34,442 nucleotides of DNA. It comes from Burkholderiales bacterium. GTDB lineage: Bacteria; Pseudomonadota; Gammaproteobacteria; Burkholderiales; Burkholderiaceae_F. The notes below the pieces were generated by a model, which was not told the origin of the DNA, searched no databases, and saw nothing but the letters and a program-made list of their open reading frames with translations. Position 1 is the stretch's first letter. Every line of letters starts with the position of its first letter. A program made the position numbers and the translations under genes. Where the stretch lies: contig CP070661.1 of the NCBI GenBank assembly GCA_020355165.1, positions 1,387,563 to 1,422,004 on the forward strand, read 5' to 3'. This document shows, one piece after another, positions 7,337 to 20,471 of the stretch.

Positions 7337-8650
7337 ATGAGCGCACCGATCGAGATGCAGCGGCCCGGCATGCACGTGCTGGCCAAGCCGATCGGGCCGG
7401 TGTGCGACATCGCCTGCGACTACTGCTTCTATCTGGAGAAGCGGGAACTGTTCCGCCGCGGCGAGCATTTCCGGATGCCAGACGAGGTGCTCGCCCGCTA
7501 CATCGAGCAGTACGTCGAGGCGCAGCCGACGCCGGTGGTCGAGTTCGTCTGGCACGGCGGCGAGCCGACGCTGCTCGGCGTGGACTTCTTCCGCCGCGCG
7601 GTCGAACTGCAGAAGCCGCTGCGGGCCAGGAAGGAGATCCGCAACTCGCTGCAGACCAACGCGATGCGGCTGGACGACGAGTGGTGCGCCTTCTTCAGGG
7701 ACAACGACTTCTTCGTCGGCGTCAGCCTCGATGGGCCGCAGGCGATCCACGACCGCTACCGCAGGGACCGCAGGGGCGAGGGCACCTTCGACCGAGTGAT
7801 GGCCGGCGTGCGGCTGCTGCAGAAGCACGGGGTGGAGTTCAACGCGCTGGCCTGCGTCGGCCGCGAGACCGCCTACCGGCCGCTCGAGGTGTACCGCTTC
7901 TTCAAGGACGCCGGCATCCAATACGTCCAGTTCACGCCGATCGTCGAGCGCGAGCCGGACGCGCAGACGCAGGCGATCAGGCTGTGGCTGGCGCGGCCGG
8001 CGGCGCTCGACCGCCCGGAACCGAATACGAAAGTGACTCCGTGGTCGGTCGAGCCCGAGGCCTACGGGGACTTCCTGATCGCCATCTACGAGGAGTGGGT
8101 GCGCAAGGACGTCGGCAGCACCTTCGTGATGAACTTCGAGTGGGCGCTGACCGCCTGGCTCGGCGAAGCCTCGCCGGTGTGCATCTTCTCGAAGACCTGC
8201 GGCCGCGCGGTGGCGCTGGAGCACGACGGCAGCGTCTACGCCTGCGACCACTACGTCTATCCGGAGTACAGGCTGGGCAGCGTGCTGAGCGACGATCTCG
8301 GCGCGATGGTCGAGCGCTCGGTGGCCGGTGGCTTCGGCCCGCACAAGGAACGGACGCTGCCGCGCTACTGCCGCAGTTGCGAGGTCAAGGAGGCCTGCTG
8401 GGGCGGCTGCCCGAAGCACCGCTTCGCCGTCACGCCGGATGGCGAGCCGGGCCTGCACTACCTGTGCGCCGGCTACAAGAAGTTCTTCCGCCACATCCGC
8501 AAGTACTTGCGGGCGATGACGACGCTGATCGAGAACGACCTGCCCGTGTCGGCAGTGATGCGGGCGGTGGACGGACCGTTGATCATCAGCCGGGCGCCGG
8601 ATGCTTGCGCTGCACCGGTGGCAGCGGACCGGCACGGGAATCGCCGTTGA
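7337..8650 (+). CDS. Anaerobic sulfatase-maturating enzyme (radical SAM, SPASM)
   Basis: A 437-residue cytoplasmic radical-SAM protein of the AtsB/anSME family, which oxidises the active-site Ser or Cys of sulfatases to formylglycine before export. The SAM cluster motif CX3CX2C is at Cys23, Cys27 and Cys30, the GGEP SAM-binding motif at 74-77, and SLDGP follows. The C-terminal half has the SPASM-type Cys set, including CIFSKTCG, YACDHYVYP and CRSCEVKEACWGGC; the Asp after Cys in YACDHY matches the proposed catalytic base in characterised anSMEs. GGGGAG at 7327-7332 supports ATG 7337. It begins 119 bases after the sulfatase stop and very likely serves it: the Ser in that sulfatase can be matured by this type of enzyme but not by the oxygen-dependent FGE. 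The gap could allow a separate promoter. Confidence 0.95.
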   Translation: MSAPIEMQRPGMHVLAKPIGPVCDIACDYCFYLEKRELFRRGEHFRMPDEVLARYIEQYVEAQPTPVVEFVWHGGEPTLLGVDFFRRAVELQKPLRARKEIRNSLQTNAMRLDDEWCAFFRDNDFFVGVSLDGPQAIHDRYRRDRRGEGTFDRVMAGVRLLQKHGVEFNALACVGRETAYRPLEVYRFFKDAGIQYVQFTPIVEREPDAQTQAIRLWLARPAALDRPEPNTKVTPWSVEPEAYGDFLIAIYEEWVRKDVGSTFVMNFEWALTAWLGEASPVCIFSKTCGRAVALEHDGSVYACDHYVYPEYRLGSVLSDDLGAMVERSVAGGFGPHKERTLPRYCRSCEVKEACWGGCPKHRFAVTPDGEPGLHYLCAGYKKFFRHIRKYLRAMTTLIENDLPVSAVMRAVDGPLIISRAPDACAAPVAADRHGNRR

Positions 8651-8988
8651 GCGCGGCAGTCGCGCCGGCGGGAGCTCAGCGGTGCGCCGTGTGATCCGGA
8701 TGTCGCCGCAGGCCGCGCCAGCGCTTGCGGCTGCGATCTTTCGCCGCAGCGAATCCCATTCGTAAGACTGCGCATGGCGACGGCGCAAAGCGCCGGAAGC
8801 ATTTGCCTGCACGGGCGAATGCTCCTAGATTGGCAGCAGCGCTGCAGGCTCGCCACCGGCGAGAGCCGCTGCCAAAAGCAGGCCACGGCCGAACGCCGAC
8901 CTGCGCCGGTTCGATCGAAGGCGCCGTGGCGCGGCGGCACGGGAGGAGTGCTGCAAGGACTACGGATGGCAGGCAACGGGGAGTGACG
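8651..8988 (+). other. Intergenic region between maturase and second barrel gene
   Basis: There is no credible gene in these 338 bases. It holds GC-rich short complementary stretches near 8725-8755 and one good sigma-70-like promoter (8803-8831, listed separately). It probably separates the maturase transcript from the transcript of the following barrel gene. Confidence 0.6.
8803..8831 (+). promoter_or_regulatory. Sigma-70-like promoter for the second barrel gene
   Basis: TTGCCT at 8803-8808 and TAGATT at 8826-8831 are separated by exactly 17 bases, and lie about 160 bases before the ATG at 8989. The -10 falls in one of the few AT-richer spots of the region. No mapped start supports it. Confidence 0.45.
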
Positions 8989-9819
8989 ATGGACTCATGG
9001 ATCACTGTATGCGGCCGGCACCTGACCGCGGCGCTGGTCGTTCTGGCGCTGCCGGCAACTGCGCCGGCGCAGCTGCGCGACGATGCTTTCCGCTTCTACG
9101 GGGCATGGTTCATGCACGCCGGCGACGCCAAGCTTCGCGTCGACGGGAACGATGTCGGCACCGAGATCGACCTGCACGACGACCTGCTGGTCAAGAAACG
9201 CGACGACACGTACCAGCTTGGCGCCGAGTGGCGTTTCGCCGAGCGGCACCGGCTGGGCCTCGGCTACTTCAAGATCGACCGCAGCGGCACCGCGACGCTC
9301 GAGGAGGACGTGACGATCGAGGACGTCACGTTCCCGGCCGGCTCGTCGGCCACGACCAATTTCAAGAACACGGTGATGCCGGTCACCTACTCGTACAGCT
9401 TCTACAAGAGTCCCGACAGCGAGTTCGCCGGGACCATCGGACTGCACTGGACGACGCTCGAACTCGCCGTGCACGGGCAGAGCGAGACCAGCATCGCGAC
9501 CGTCGACAGGCAAGCCTCGGCCGACGTCGCCGGCCCGTTGCCACTGCTCGGGCTGCGCTACGACTACGCCTTCACGCCGAAGTGGCGGCTGCTGACGCAC
9601 GCCGAGTACTTCGCGCTCAAGGTGGGCGGCTCGACGACCTACAAGGGGTCGATGCTGAACCTGCGCGCAGCGACCGAGTACGACATCCTGAAGAACATCG
9701 CGCTGGGAATCTCGTACACCTACTTCGCGATGGACGCCGATGCCGACGACTCCGACTGGCACGGCCGGATCGACTACAAGTACTACGGCCCGGCGATCTA
9801 CCTCGTCGCGCAGTTCTGA
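8989..9819 (+). CDS. Outer-membrane beta-barrel protein
   Basis: A 276-residue exported protein. The start at 8989 follows GGGGAG at 8978-8983, and the open frame upstream of it does not look like protein. A signal peptide covers residues 1-25 (ending PATAPAQ). The mature part alternates polar and hydrophobic strands rich in Tyr/Trp/Phe, for example FRFYGAWFMHAG, GLGYFKIDRSG, VTYSYSFYKS, LGISYTYFAMD, and ends YLVAQF with the terminal Phe typical of BAM substrates. The long acidic segment around residues 100-120 is likely a surface loop. I see no family signature for a specific substrate. It lies between the maturase and the patatin-type gene, probably with its own promoter. Confidence 0.8.
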   Translation: MDSWITVCGRHLTAALVVLALPATAPAQLRDDAFRFYGAWFMHAGDAKLRVDGNDVGTEIDLHDDLLVKKRDDTYQLGAEWRFAERHRLGLGYFKIDRSGTATLEEDVTIEDVTFPAGSSATTNFKNTVMPVTYSYSFYKSPDSEFAGTIGLHWTTLELAVHGQSETSIATVDRQASADVAGPLPLLGLRYDYAFTPKWRLLTHAEYFALKVGGSTTYKGSMLNLRAATEYDILKNIALGISYTYFAMDADADDSDWHGRIDYKYYGPAIYLVAQF

Positions 9820-9839
9820 CTGACCGTCGTCGGTGCCTG

Positions 9840-9862
9840 GCCGGTCACGGCTGGTGACCGGC
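9840..9862 (+). terminator. Hairpin after the second barrel gene
   Basis: GCCGGTCA (9840-9847) and TGACCGGC (9855-9862) are exact complements around a 7-nt loop, 20 bases after the barrel stop codon. There is no T-run, so it is not a classical intrinsic terminator; it may end transcription weakly or protect the 3' end. Confidence 0.4.
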
Positions 9863-10003
9863 GGGCGGCTTGGCGAGCGCGGCAGGCCCTGCGCGGCGGC
9901 CGGCGCGACGACGGCCGTATCGACCAGATCAAGGGCTACGGGTCAGGCTTGGGCATGATGACGTCCTGGGAGGCGGTGCCAGCCGCGTCAGGGGGAAACG
10001 CCG

Positions 10004-12262
10004 ATGAACGTCCGCAGCAGCCTCGCGCGATCCGGCTTGTTGTTCGTGGGTCTTGCGGCTGCCGGCACTGCGATGGCGCAGTCGCCGGCGCCTGCGCCGT
10101 CGCCGGCGGCGGCAGACAGTGCCGCCGCCGCGCCCGGCAGGGCGCCGCGCATCGGGCTGGCCCTGTCCGGCGGCGGCGCGCGCGGGCTGGCCCACGTGGG
10201 CGTGCTCAGAGTGCTGGAGGAACTGCGCGTCCCGATTCACTGCGTGACCGGCACCAGCATGGGGGCGATCATCGGCGGCACGTTTGCAGCGGGGCGCAAC
10301 CCGGCCGAGATAGAGAAGCTGGCCCTTGAGGCAGACTGGAACACGATCTTCCGCGACAAGCCGCCGCGCAAGGAAATCGCCGTGCGGCGCAAGATCGACG
10401 ACTACAAGACGCTGTTCGCGCCGGAGTTCGGCGTCAAGGACGGCGGGCTGGCGCTGCCCAAGGGCGTGATTGCCGGCGTGTCGATCGAATCGTTCTTCCG
10501 CCTGCTGACCACGCCGGCGTTCGCTGTCACCGACTTCGACAAGCTGCCGGTCCCCTTCCGGGCGATGGCCACCGACATCGAGACAGGCGAGGCGGTCGTG
10601 CTCAAGGACGGCAGCCTGCCGCAGGCCATGCGCGCCAGCATGTCGGTGCCGGGCGCGATCGCGCCGGTCGAGCGCGACGGCCGGCTGCTGGTCGACGGCG
10701 GCATCGCCAACAACCTGCCGATCGACGAGGCGCGCAGTCTCTGCGCCGAAGTCATCATCGCGGTGAACATCGGCACGCCACCGCTGAAGCGCGAGCGGCT
10801 CACCTCGGCGCTGTCGATCACCGGCCAGATGATCAACTTCCTCGGCAAGCAGACGGTCGACGAGCAGGTAAAGAGCCTCGGCGAGCGCGACGTACTGATC
10901 GCGCCGGACCTGGGCGACATCTCGGCGAGCGACTTCGATCGTGCCGCCGACGCGATCCGCATCGGCGAGCAGGCCACGCGTGCGCTGGCCGGCTCGCTGG
11001 GTCGCTACAGCCTGCCGCCCGAGCAGTACGCCGCGCTGCGCCGCAGCCAGGTGGCCGAGGCCGGGAGCCTCGGCAAGGTCGACGAGATCCGCATCGAGGG
11101 CGTGGCGCGCACCAATCCGGAGGTGGTGCGCGAGCTGGTCGACAGCCAGCCGGGCGAGCCGCTCACAGAGGAAAAGCTCGGCGCCGACCTGCGGCGCGTG
11201 TACGGGACGCGCGACTACGAGACCATCAACTACCGAGTGGTCGGCGGCGACGGCGGTCCGCGGGCGCTGCTGATCGAACCGAAGGAGAAAGCGTGGGGGC
11301 CGGATTACCTGCGCTTCGGCCTGGGGCTGGCGAGCGACTTCTCGGGCGACAGCCAGTACAACGTGATGGCGCAGTACAGGAAGACCTGGATCAATCATCT
11401 CGGTGCCGAGTGGGTGACCGAGGTGCAGATCGGCCAGGATGCGCTCCTGGCGACCGAGTTCATCCAGCCGTTGAGCAAGACCGGGACGTGGTTCGTCGCG
11501 CCGTCGGCGTTCATCGGCCAGCGCAACCGCGGGTTATTCGTCGGCGACGACAGGATCGCCGACTACCTGGTCAGCGTCACACAGGGCGGTATCGACTTCG
11601 GTGCAACGCTCGGCACCTGGGGGGAGCTCAGGACTGGGCCGGTGTGGTCGCGCATCTACGCGCGCGTCGATACCGGCTCGCCCCTGCTGCCGACCATTCG
11701 GGAAACGACGGCGGGGATGCGCATCGGTCTGTTCGTCGACCAGACCGACGCGGCCTGGTTCGCCCGGGAAGGCTACCGAATCACCGCCCACGCCTACGCC
11801 GCCCTGGAGTCGTTCGGCTCCGCACGCAGCTACCAGCGCCTGCTCGGATCGGTCACCGGCATCAAGAGCTGGGGACCGCACACGCTTGCCGCGTTGGCCA
11901 GCGGCGGCACGGACTTCGGCTCCGACATGCCCGCCTACGAGTCCTTCTGGCTCGGCGGACCGCTGCTGCTGTCCGGCTACCGGATCAGCCAGTTCACCGG
12001 GCGCGAGTTCTGGTTCGGCCGGCTGATGTACTACAACCGCACTTTGCCGCTGCCCGAGATTCTCGGCTCGGGCGTGTACGTCGGCGGCTCGGCCGAGATG
12101 GGCAGGGTCGCCGACCGCATTGGCGGCCTGAGCGCGCCAGGCACGCTGTGGTCGGGCTCGGCCTTCCTCGGCGCCGACACGTTCCTCGGGCCGCTTTACC
12201 TTGGCTTCGGCCTGGCGACGAGCGGCAACTGGAGCGTGTACCTGCTGCTCGGTGCGCCGTAG
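10004..12262 (+). CDS. Patatin-like phospholipase with POTRA and BamA-type barrel (PlpD-like)
   Basis: A 752-residue outer-membrane protein of the type Vd autotransporter layout known from Pseudomonas PlpD. A signal peptide (1-25) is followed by a Pro/Ala linker. The patatin lipase domain (about 48-340) has oxyanion-hole GGGARG at 56-61, nucleophile Ser85 in GTSMG, and catalytic Asp231 in DGG. A single POTRA-like segment lies at about 358-425 (DEIRIEGVARTNPEVV), and a BamA/TamA-like barrel fills the rest, ending in LLLGAP. The catalytic dyad is intact, so lipid acyl hydrolysis is expected. Whether the lipase domain is released outside or stays attached cannot be read from sequence. The start has GGGGGA at 9991-9996. 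It is 184 bases after the barrel gene and convergent with the following lipoprotein gene. Confidence 0.92.
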   Translation: MNVRSSLARSGLLFVGLAAAGTAMAQSPAPAPSPAAADSAAAAPGRAPRIGLALSGGGARGLAHVGVLRVLEELRVPIHCVTGTSMGAIIGGTFAAGRNPAEIEKLALEADWNTIFRDKPPRKEIAVRRKIDDYKTLFAPEFGVKDGGLALPKGVIAGVSIESFFRLLTTPAFAVTDFDKLPVPFRAMATDIETGEAVVLKDGSLPQAMRASMSVPGAIAPVERDGRLLVDGGIANNLPIDEARSLCAEVIIAVNIGTPPLKRERLTSALSITGQMINFLGKQTVDEQVKSLGERDVLIAPDLGDISASDFDRAADAIRIGEQATRALAGSLGRYSLPPEQYAALRRSQVAEAGSLGKVDEIRIEGVARTNPEVVRELVDSQPGEPLTEEKLGADLRRVYGTRDYETINYRVVGGDGGPRALLIEPKEKAWGPDYLRFGLGLASDFSGDSQYNVMAQYRKTWINHLGAEWVTEVQIGQDALLATEFIQPLSKTGTWFVAPSAFIGQRNRGLFVGDDRIADYLVSVTQGGIDFGATLGTWGELRTGPVWSRIYARVDTGSPLLPTIRETTAGMRIGLFVDQTDAAWFAREGYRITAHAYAALESFGSARSYQRLLGSVTGIKSWGPHTLAALASGGTDFGSDMPAYESFWLGGPLLLSGYRISQFTGREFWFGRLMYYNRTLPLPEILGSGVYVGGSAEMGRVADRIGGLSAPGTLWSGSAFLGADTFLGPLYLGFGLATSGNWSVYLLLGAP

Positions 12263-12281
12263 CGGGCGCGCAGCGTCGGGC

Positions 12282-12297
12282 AGCCGGCCGTCCGGCT
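12282..12297. terminator. Short hairpin between convergent genes
   Basis: AGCCGG (12282-12287) and CCGGCT (12292-12297) pair exactly around CCGT. It lies just after the patatin-type gene and overlaps the stop codon of the opposite lipoprotein gene, so it could act on both transcripts. No T-run; weak evidence. Confidence 0.3.
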
Positions 12298-13444
12298 AGC
12301 GGCGGTTGCGCGCCTGGATCCAGTCGAGCTTGGCGGCGTACAGGTCGCGGTCCTCTTGGCTGGTACTGGCTTCGATCGCCCGCGCCATGTGCCGGCGCGC
12401 CTGCTCGACGTCGCCGAGTGCGTACTCGGCGATGCCGAGCCAGTAATGGGCGTCGGGGTAGTCGGTGAGGTCGATCTCGCGCGAGAACTGCTCCCTCGCC
12501 GCGCCGAAATCCCGCTGCTTCATCGCCGCCAGCCCGAGGTTGAAGTGATGCAGCGGCCGCTCGGTTTCCAGTCGCGCCAGATGCTGCCTCGCCTGCGCCG
12601 ACTCCTCGATGCGCCCCTGGCGCGCGTAGGCGGTGGCCAGGTTGGCCAGCGCGGTCAGGTTCTCCGCGTCCCGCTGCAGAACGTGGCCAAACACTTCGGT
12701 CGCCTGCGGCAGGGCGCCGCGGCGCAGGTAGACGACGCCGAGCGTGTTCAGCGAGCCGAGGAACTGCGGGTCGTGCCGAACCGCCTCGCGCGCCCACGCG
12801 TAGGCGTCGTCGAGACGGCGGGCCACCAGCGCCTCGACGGCGCGGTTGTTCATGTACATCGCGACCACGGTGTGCTCGCCGATCTCGCGCGTGCGCAGGC
12901 CCTTCAGTTCCGCGGGCGGGAGGAAGTCGACCGTCATCGCCTCCTCGGTGGCGAAGCGTGGATGGGCCATGCGCCGGTCGAGAGTCACGTTGACGTGGCC
13001 ACTGCGCAGCAGCAGGCTGCCACTGCGGCTGACGGTCTGCTCCAGGTAGGCGCTCCGGTAGCTCACCTCGAGCCCCAATTCCTTGGCGAAGGCGGCGGTC
13101 ATCAGCACCAGCGACAGGCAGTTGCCGGCACGCTCGTCGAAGGCCTGCGCGGCGTTGCGCGTCGTGCGCGCGTCGTAGTCGAGCTTCAGTTCGCCGGTGG
13201 TGTACAGCGCCTCGAGAAGGCCGCGCTGCGGGCCTTTCTTGCGCAATTGCGCGTCGACCTGCGGATGCCGAAGGTAGCGGCGCATGGCGTCGCTGACCTC
13301 GAGGACGTCCCTGTCGTCGACGCGCTCGGACGGCGCGGCGAACAGCGCATCGTCGAACAGGTGCTCCGGCGGGCCGGTCAGCGGCTGCGGGCCGGCGCAG
13401 GCGGCGAGCAGGGCGCACAGCGGGAACAGCAGCCAGTGGCGCAT
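12296..13444 (-). CDS. Lipoprotein with transglutaminase-like domain and TPR repeats
   Basis: A 382-residue predicted lipoprotein. The start at 13444 is chosen because AGGAGGAA precedes it and a signal peptide with lipobox LAAC (Cys16) follows; an in-frame ATG 63 bases upstream lacks these. Residues 60-190 contain a transglutaminase/cysteine-protease-like core with Cys109 in AGNCLSLVLMTAAFAKELGL and His150 in SGHVNVTL; the third residue of a catalytic triad is not clear to me. Residues 195-375 are tandem TPR helices with typical G-Y/L-A spacing (NTLGVVYLRRGALPQA, ANLATAYARQGRIEES, YWLGIAEYALGDVEQA). Such proteins probably act at the periplasmic face as assembly or peptidase factors; the target is unknown. 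Faces the patatin-type gene. Confidence 0.85.
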   Translation of the reverse strand: MRHWLLFPLCALLAACAGPQPLTGPPEHLFDDALFAAPSERVDDRDVLEVSDAMRRYLRHPQVDAQLRKKGPQRGLLEALYTTGELKLDYDARTTRNAAQAFDERAGNCLSLVLMTAAFAKELGLEVSYRSAYLEQTVSRSGSLLLRSGHVNVTLDRRMAHPRFATEEAMTVDFLPPAELKGLRTREIGEHTVVAMYMNNRAVEALVARRLDDAYAWAREAVRHDPQFLGSLNTLGVVYLRRGALPQATEVFGHVLQRDAENLTALANLATAYARQGRIEESAQARQHLARLETERPLHHFNLGLAAMKQRDFGAAREQFSREIDLTDYPDAHYWLGIAEYALGDVEQARRHMARAIEASTSQEDRDLYAAKLDWIQARNRR

Positions 13445-13649
13445 CGGTTCCTCCTGGACGGCAAGGAATGCCACCGTGGTGGCTTGGCGCTGATTCGTAT
13501 TCTGCACCAGGCCGGACGCGAGCGGGCGCCTCGACTGCCGCCGCGCCGGCAGACCCGCGATCTGCGACCGCAGCGAGGCACTGGCGCCGCCGGGCCGGCG
13601 CTCGTGTCGGGTCGGGCGCGGTCGAGGATCCTGGCGCGGCGGGCGAGGC

Positions 13650-13663
13650 CCGGCCGAAGCCGG
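13650..13663 (-). terminator. Hairpin with UUCG loop after the 118-residue gene
   Basis: On the minus strand CCGGC-TTCG-GCCGG forms a 5-bp stem closed by a UUCG tetraloop, a notably stable loop. It starts 25 bases beyond the stop of the upstream minus-strand gene. There is no T-run after it, so it is only a candidate terminator or 3'-end stabiliser. Confidence 0.35.
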
Positions 13664-13688
13664 CGTGCCGCTCGGCCAGGGCGCGGCG

Positions 13689-14045
13689 CTAGTTCGCCTG
13701 CCTGCCGGCGAAGTTCGGGATGCGGCCGAGAATCAGCTCGGCGTTGCTCTGCGTGTCGGCATCGCGGCCGGCGACCAATCTGGCCTGCTGCTGGCTGTCG
13801 CCGACGCACCGCGGGCTCGGGTGCCAGAGCAGGTGTTCGTTTCGTGCACGAAGCTGCGCCCAGCTCTCCGAATCCGCGTTGGCCAGATCGACCGGGGCCA
13901 GTCGACCCTCGTACTTGAGCTTCGCGCTGTCGTCATAGACACGGAAGCAGTAGGTCGAGGCGACGGCGCTGCCGATCGGGACCAGGCATGACGAGATCGC
14001 AACAGCGAGTGCCAGGCGGCCGCGTCGGTGTCCGACGGTCTTCAT
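13689..14045 (-). CDS. Small exported protein of unknown function
   Basis: A 118-residue protein. The ATG at 14045 is preceded by GGAGGTAA at good spacing. Residues 1-30 are a signal peptide ending near SAVAS. The mature part contains a strand-like YCFRVYDDSAKLKYEGRLAPVDL, two Cys residues (one near each end, possibly a disulfide) and a polar Gln/Asn-rich C-terminus. The FRVYDDSAKLKYEGR piece recalls small periplasmic proteins with a DUF4124-like beta hairpin, but the match is too weak to name. It is divergent from the Gly/Lys-tailed gene across 269 bases. Function unknown. Confidence 0.65.
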   Translation of the reverse strand: MKTVGHRRGRLALAVAISSCLVPIGSAVASTYCFRVYDDSAKLKYEGRLAPVDLANADSESWAQLRARNEHLLWHPSPRCVGDSQQQARLVAGRDADTQSNAELILGRIPNFAGRQAN

Positions 14046-14314
14046 GAGTTACCTCCGGTTCGTGTCCGAAGCTTGCCTGCTGCCGAAGCTTTCGACGAGT
14101 TCGGTTCGACCGTGAGCGTGCGCCGGGCTCCGCGAACGAGGCAAGCTGACCGGACGGACTAGCTTCGGCTCGAGCCGATCGGCCGCGGCGGCACCGCGCT
14201 GACGCCCCATCCTTTCCGCGTACCGTGCTAGGCCGTTCGGGTCGTTGTGCCGCCGAATCGCCCGTTGAACACTGGCGCTACGGCGGCTGGGCAGGCCGCA
14301 TCGAGGTGAATCGG

Positions 14315-14707
14315 ATGAAGACTGGTCTTGCCACCGCAACCCTGCTGCTCGCCGCCGCCTCGCTGGCGCACGCGGCCGATGTCGGCGTGTCGATCGCCAT
14401 CAGCCAGCCGGGGGTCTACGGACGGATCGACATCGGACGGTTCCCGCAGCCGGCCGTGGTCGTGCCGCAGCCGGTGATCATCGCGGCGCCGGCGGTAACG
14501 GTCGTCGGCGCCCAGCCCGTGTACATGTGGGTGCCGCCGGGCCACCGCAAGCACTGGGCCAAGCACTGCGGACGCTACAACGCCTGCGGCGTGCCGGTGT
14601 ACTTCGTGCGCGACGACTGGTACGAGAACAACGTGCGCTACTCAGGGCCGCCGCAGGGCGGCAGCAGCCACGCGCCGGGCAAGGGTCGGGGCAAGGGCAA
14701 AGGCTGA
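14315..14707 (+). CDS. Small exported protein with Gly/Lys tail
   Basis: A 130-residue protein starting at ATG 14315 with GAGGTGA at 14303-14309. There is a clean signal peptide, with cleavage expected after AHA at about residue 20. The mature protein is rich in Val and Pro (QPAVVVPQPVIIAAPAVTVV) and has a YMWVPPGHRKHWAKHCGRYNACG segment with two Cys. It then has a short DDWYENNVRY strand and ends in a basic GKGRGKGKG tail. This layout (VGAQPVY, PPGHxKHW, Cys-x(5)-Cys, DxWY) is common in small periplasmic or envelope proteins of beta- and gammaproteobacteria annotated as hypothetical; I know no established role. The basic tail could bind anionic polymers, which is inference. Confidence 0.8.
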   Translation: MKTGLATATLLLAAASLAHAADVGVSIAISQPGVYGRIDIGRFPQPAVVVPQPVIIAAPAVTVVGAQPVYMWVPPGHRKHWAKHCGRYNACGVPVYFVRDDWYENNVRYSGPPQGGSSHAPGKGRGKGKG

Positions 14708-14740
14708 ACGACCGTCGGCGGAAATCGCTCGCCGAAGCGG

Positions 14741-14754
14741 GCCTGTCCTCAGGC
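14741..14754 (+). terminator. Short hairpin between convergent genes
   Basis: GCCTG (14741-14745) and CAGGC (14750-14754) pair around TCCT, 33 bases after the stop of the Gly/Lys-tailed gene. A second complementary pair, TCGGCG/CGCCGA, lies just upstream near 14715-14735. Neither has a T-run; weak candidates for ending the plus-strand transcript. Confidence 0.28.
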
Positions 14755-14860
14755 GGGCGCAGCCCCATGGCCGGCCGCCGCGTGCAAGCCCTGACCGGGT
14801 GGCGTGCAGATCGACGCCGGCCGACGAGACGATGCGCGAATGGGGCTCGCGCCGGCGCGG

Positions 14861-18103
<3,243 letters not shown>

Positions 18104-18320
18104 CGTTTGCTGGCCCGGCTCGGCGGCCGGGCCGCCCGTACCTGGATGCGAAGAGGATAGCGTCGCGGCAGCGCGGCGCCATCCCGGTGGCGCGTCAGCC
18201 AACCTGCCTGACGCGAGCGGCGCGGGGTCGGCGCCGTCGAAGATCGGCGCAGCGCGTGGCAGACGGTTCGCCCAAGGTAGTCTCGGTCGAGCCGCCGCTG
18301 TCGAGTCGAAGCTCCAATGA

Positions 18321-20420
<2,100 letters not shown>

Positions 20421-20471
20421 GCGCGGGCGGCGCGCCGCGACGCGGGGCCGACCCGACGGCCGGACGCGCGC

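Noticed and set aside
6725-8812. Minus-strand open frame of 695 codons opposite the sulfatase end and maturase
   Set aside because: Spans two real genes and their gap, has no family motif, and is a codon-position artefact.
9929-11398. Minus-strand open frame of 489 codons opposite the patatin gene
   Set aside because: Antisense of a gene with clear catalytic motifs; Arg- and His-rich without domains.
12356-13918. Plus-strand open frame of 520 codons opposite the TPR lipoprotein
   Set aside because: Runs across two opposite-strand genes; sequence is low-complexity Arg/Gly/Ala and no ribosome site supports it.
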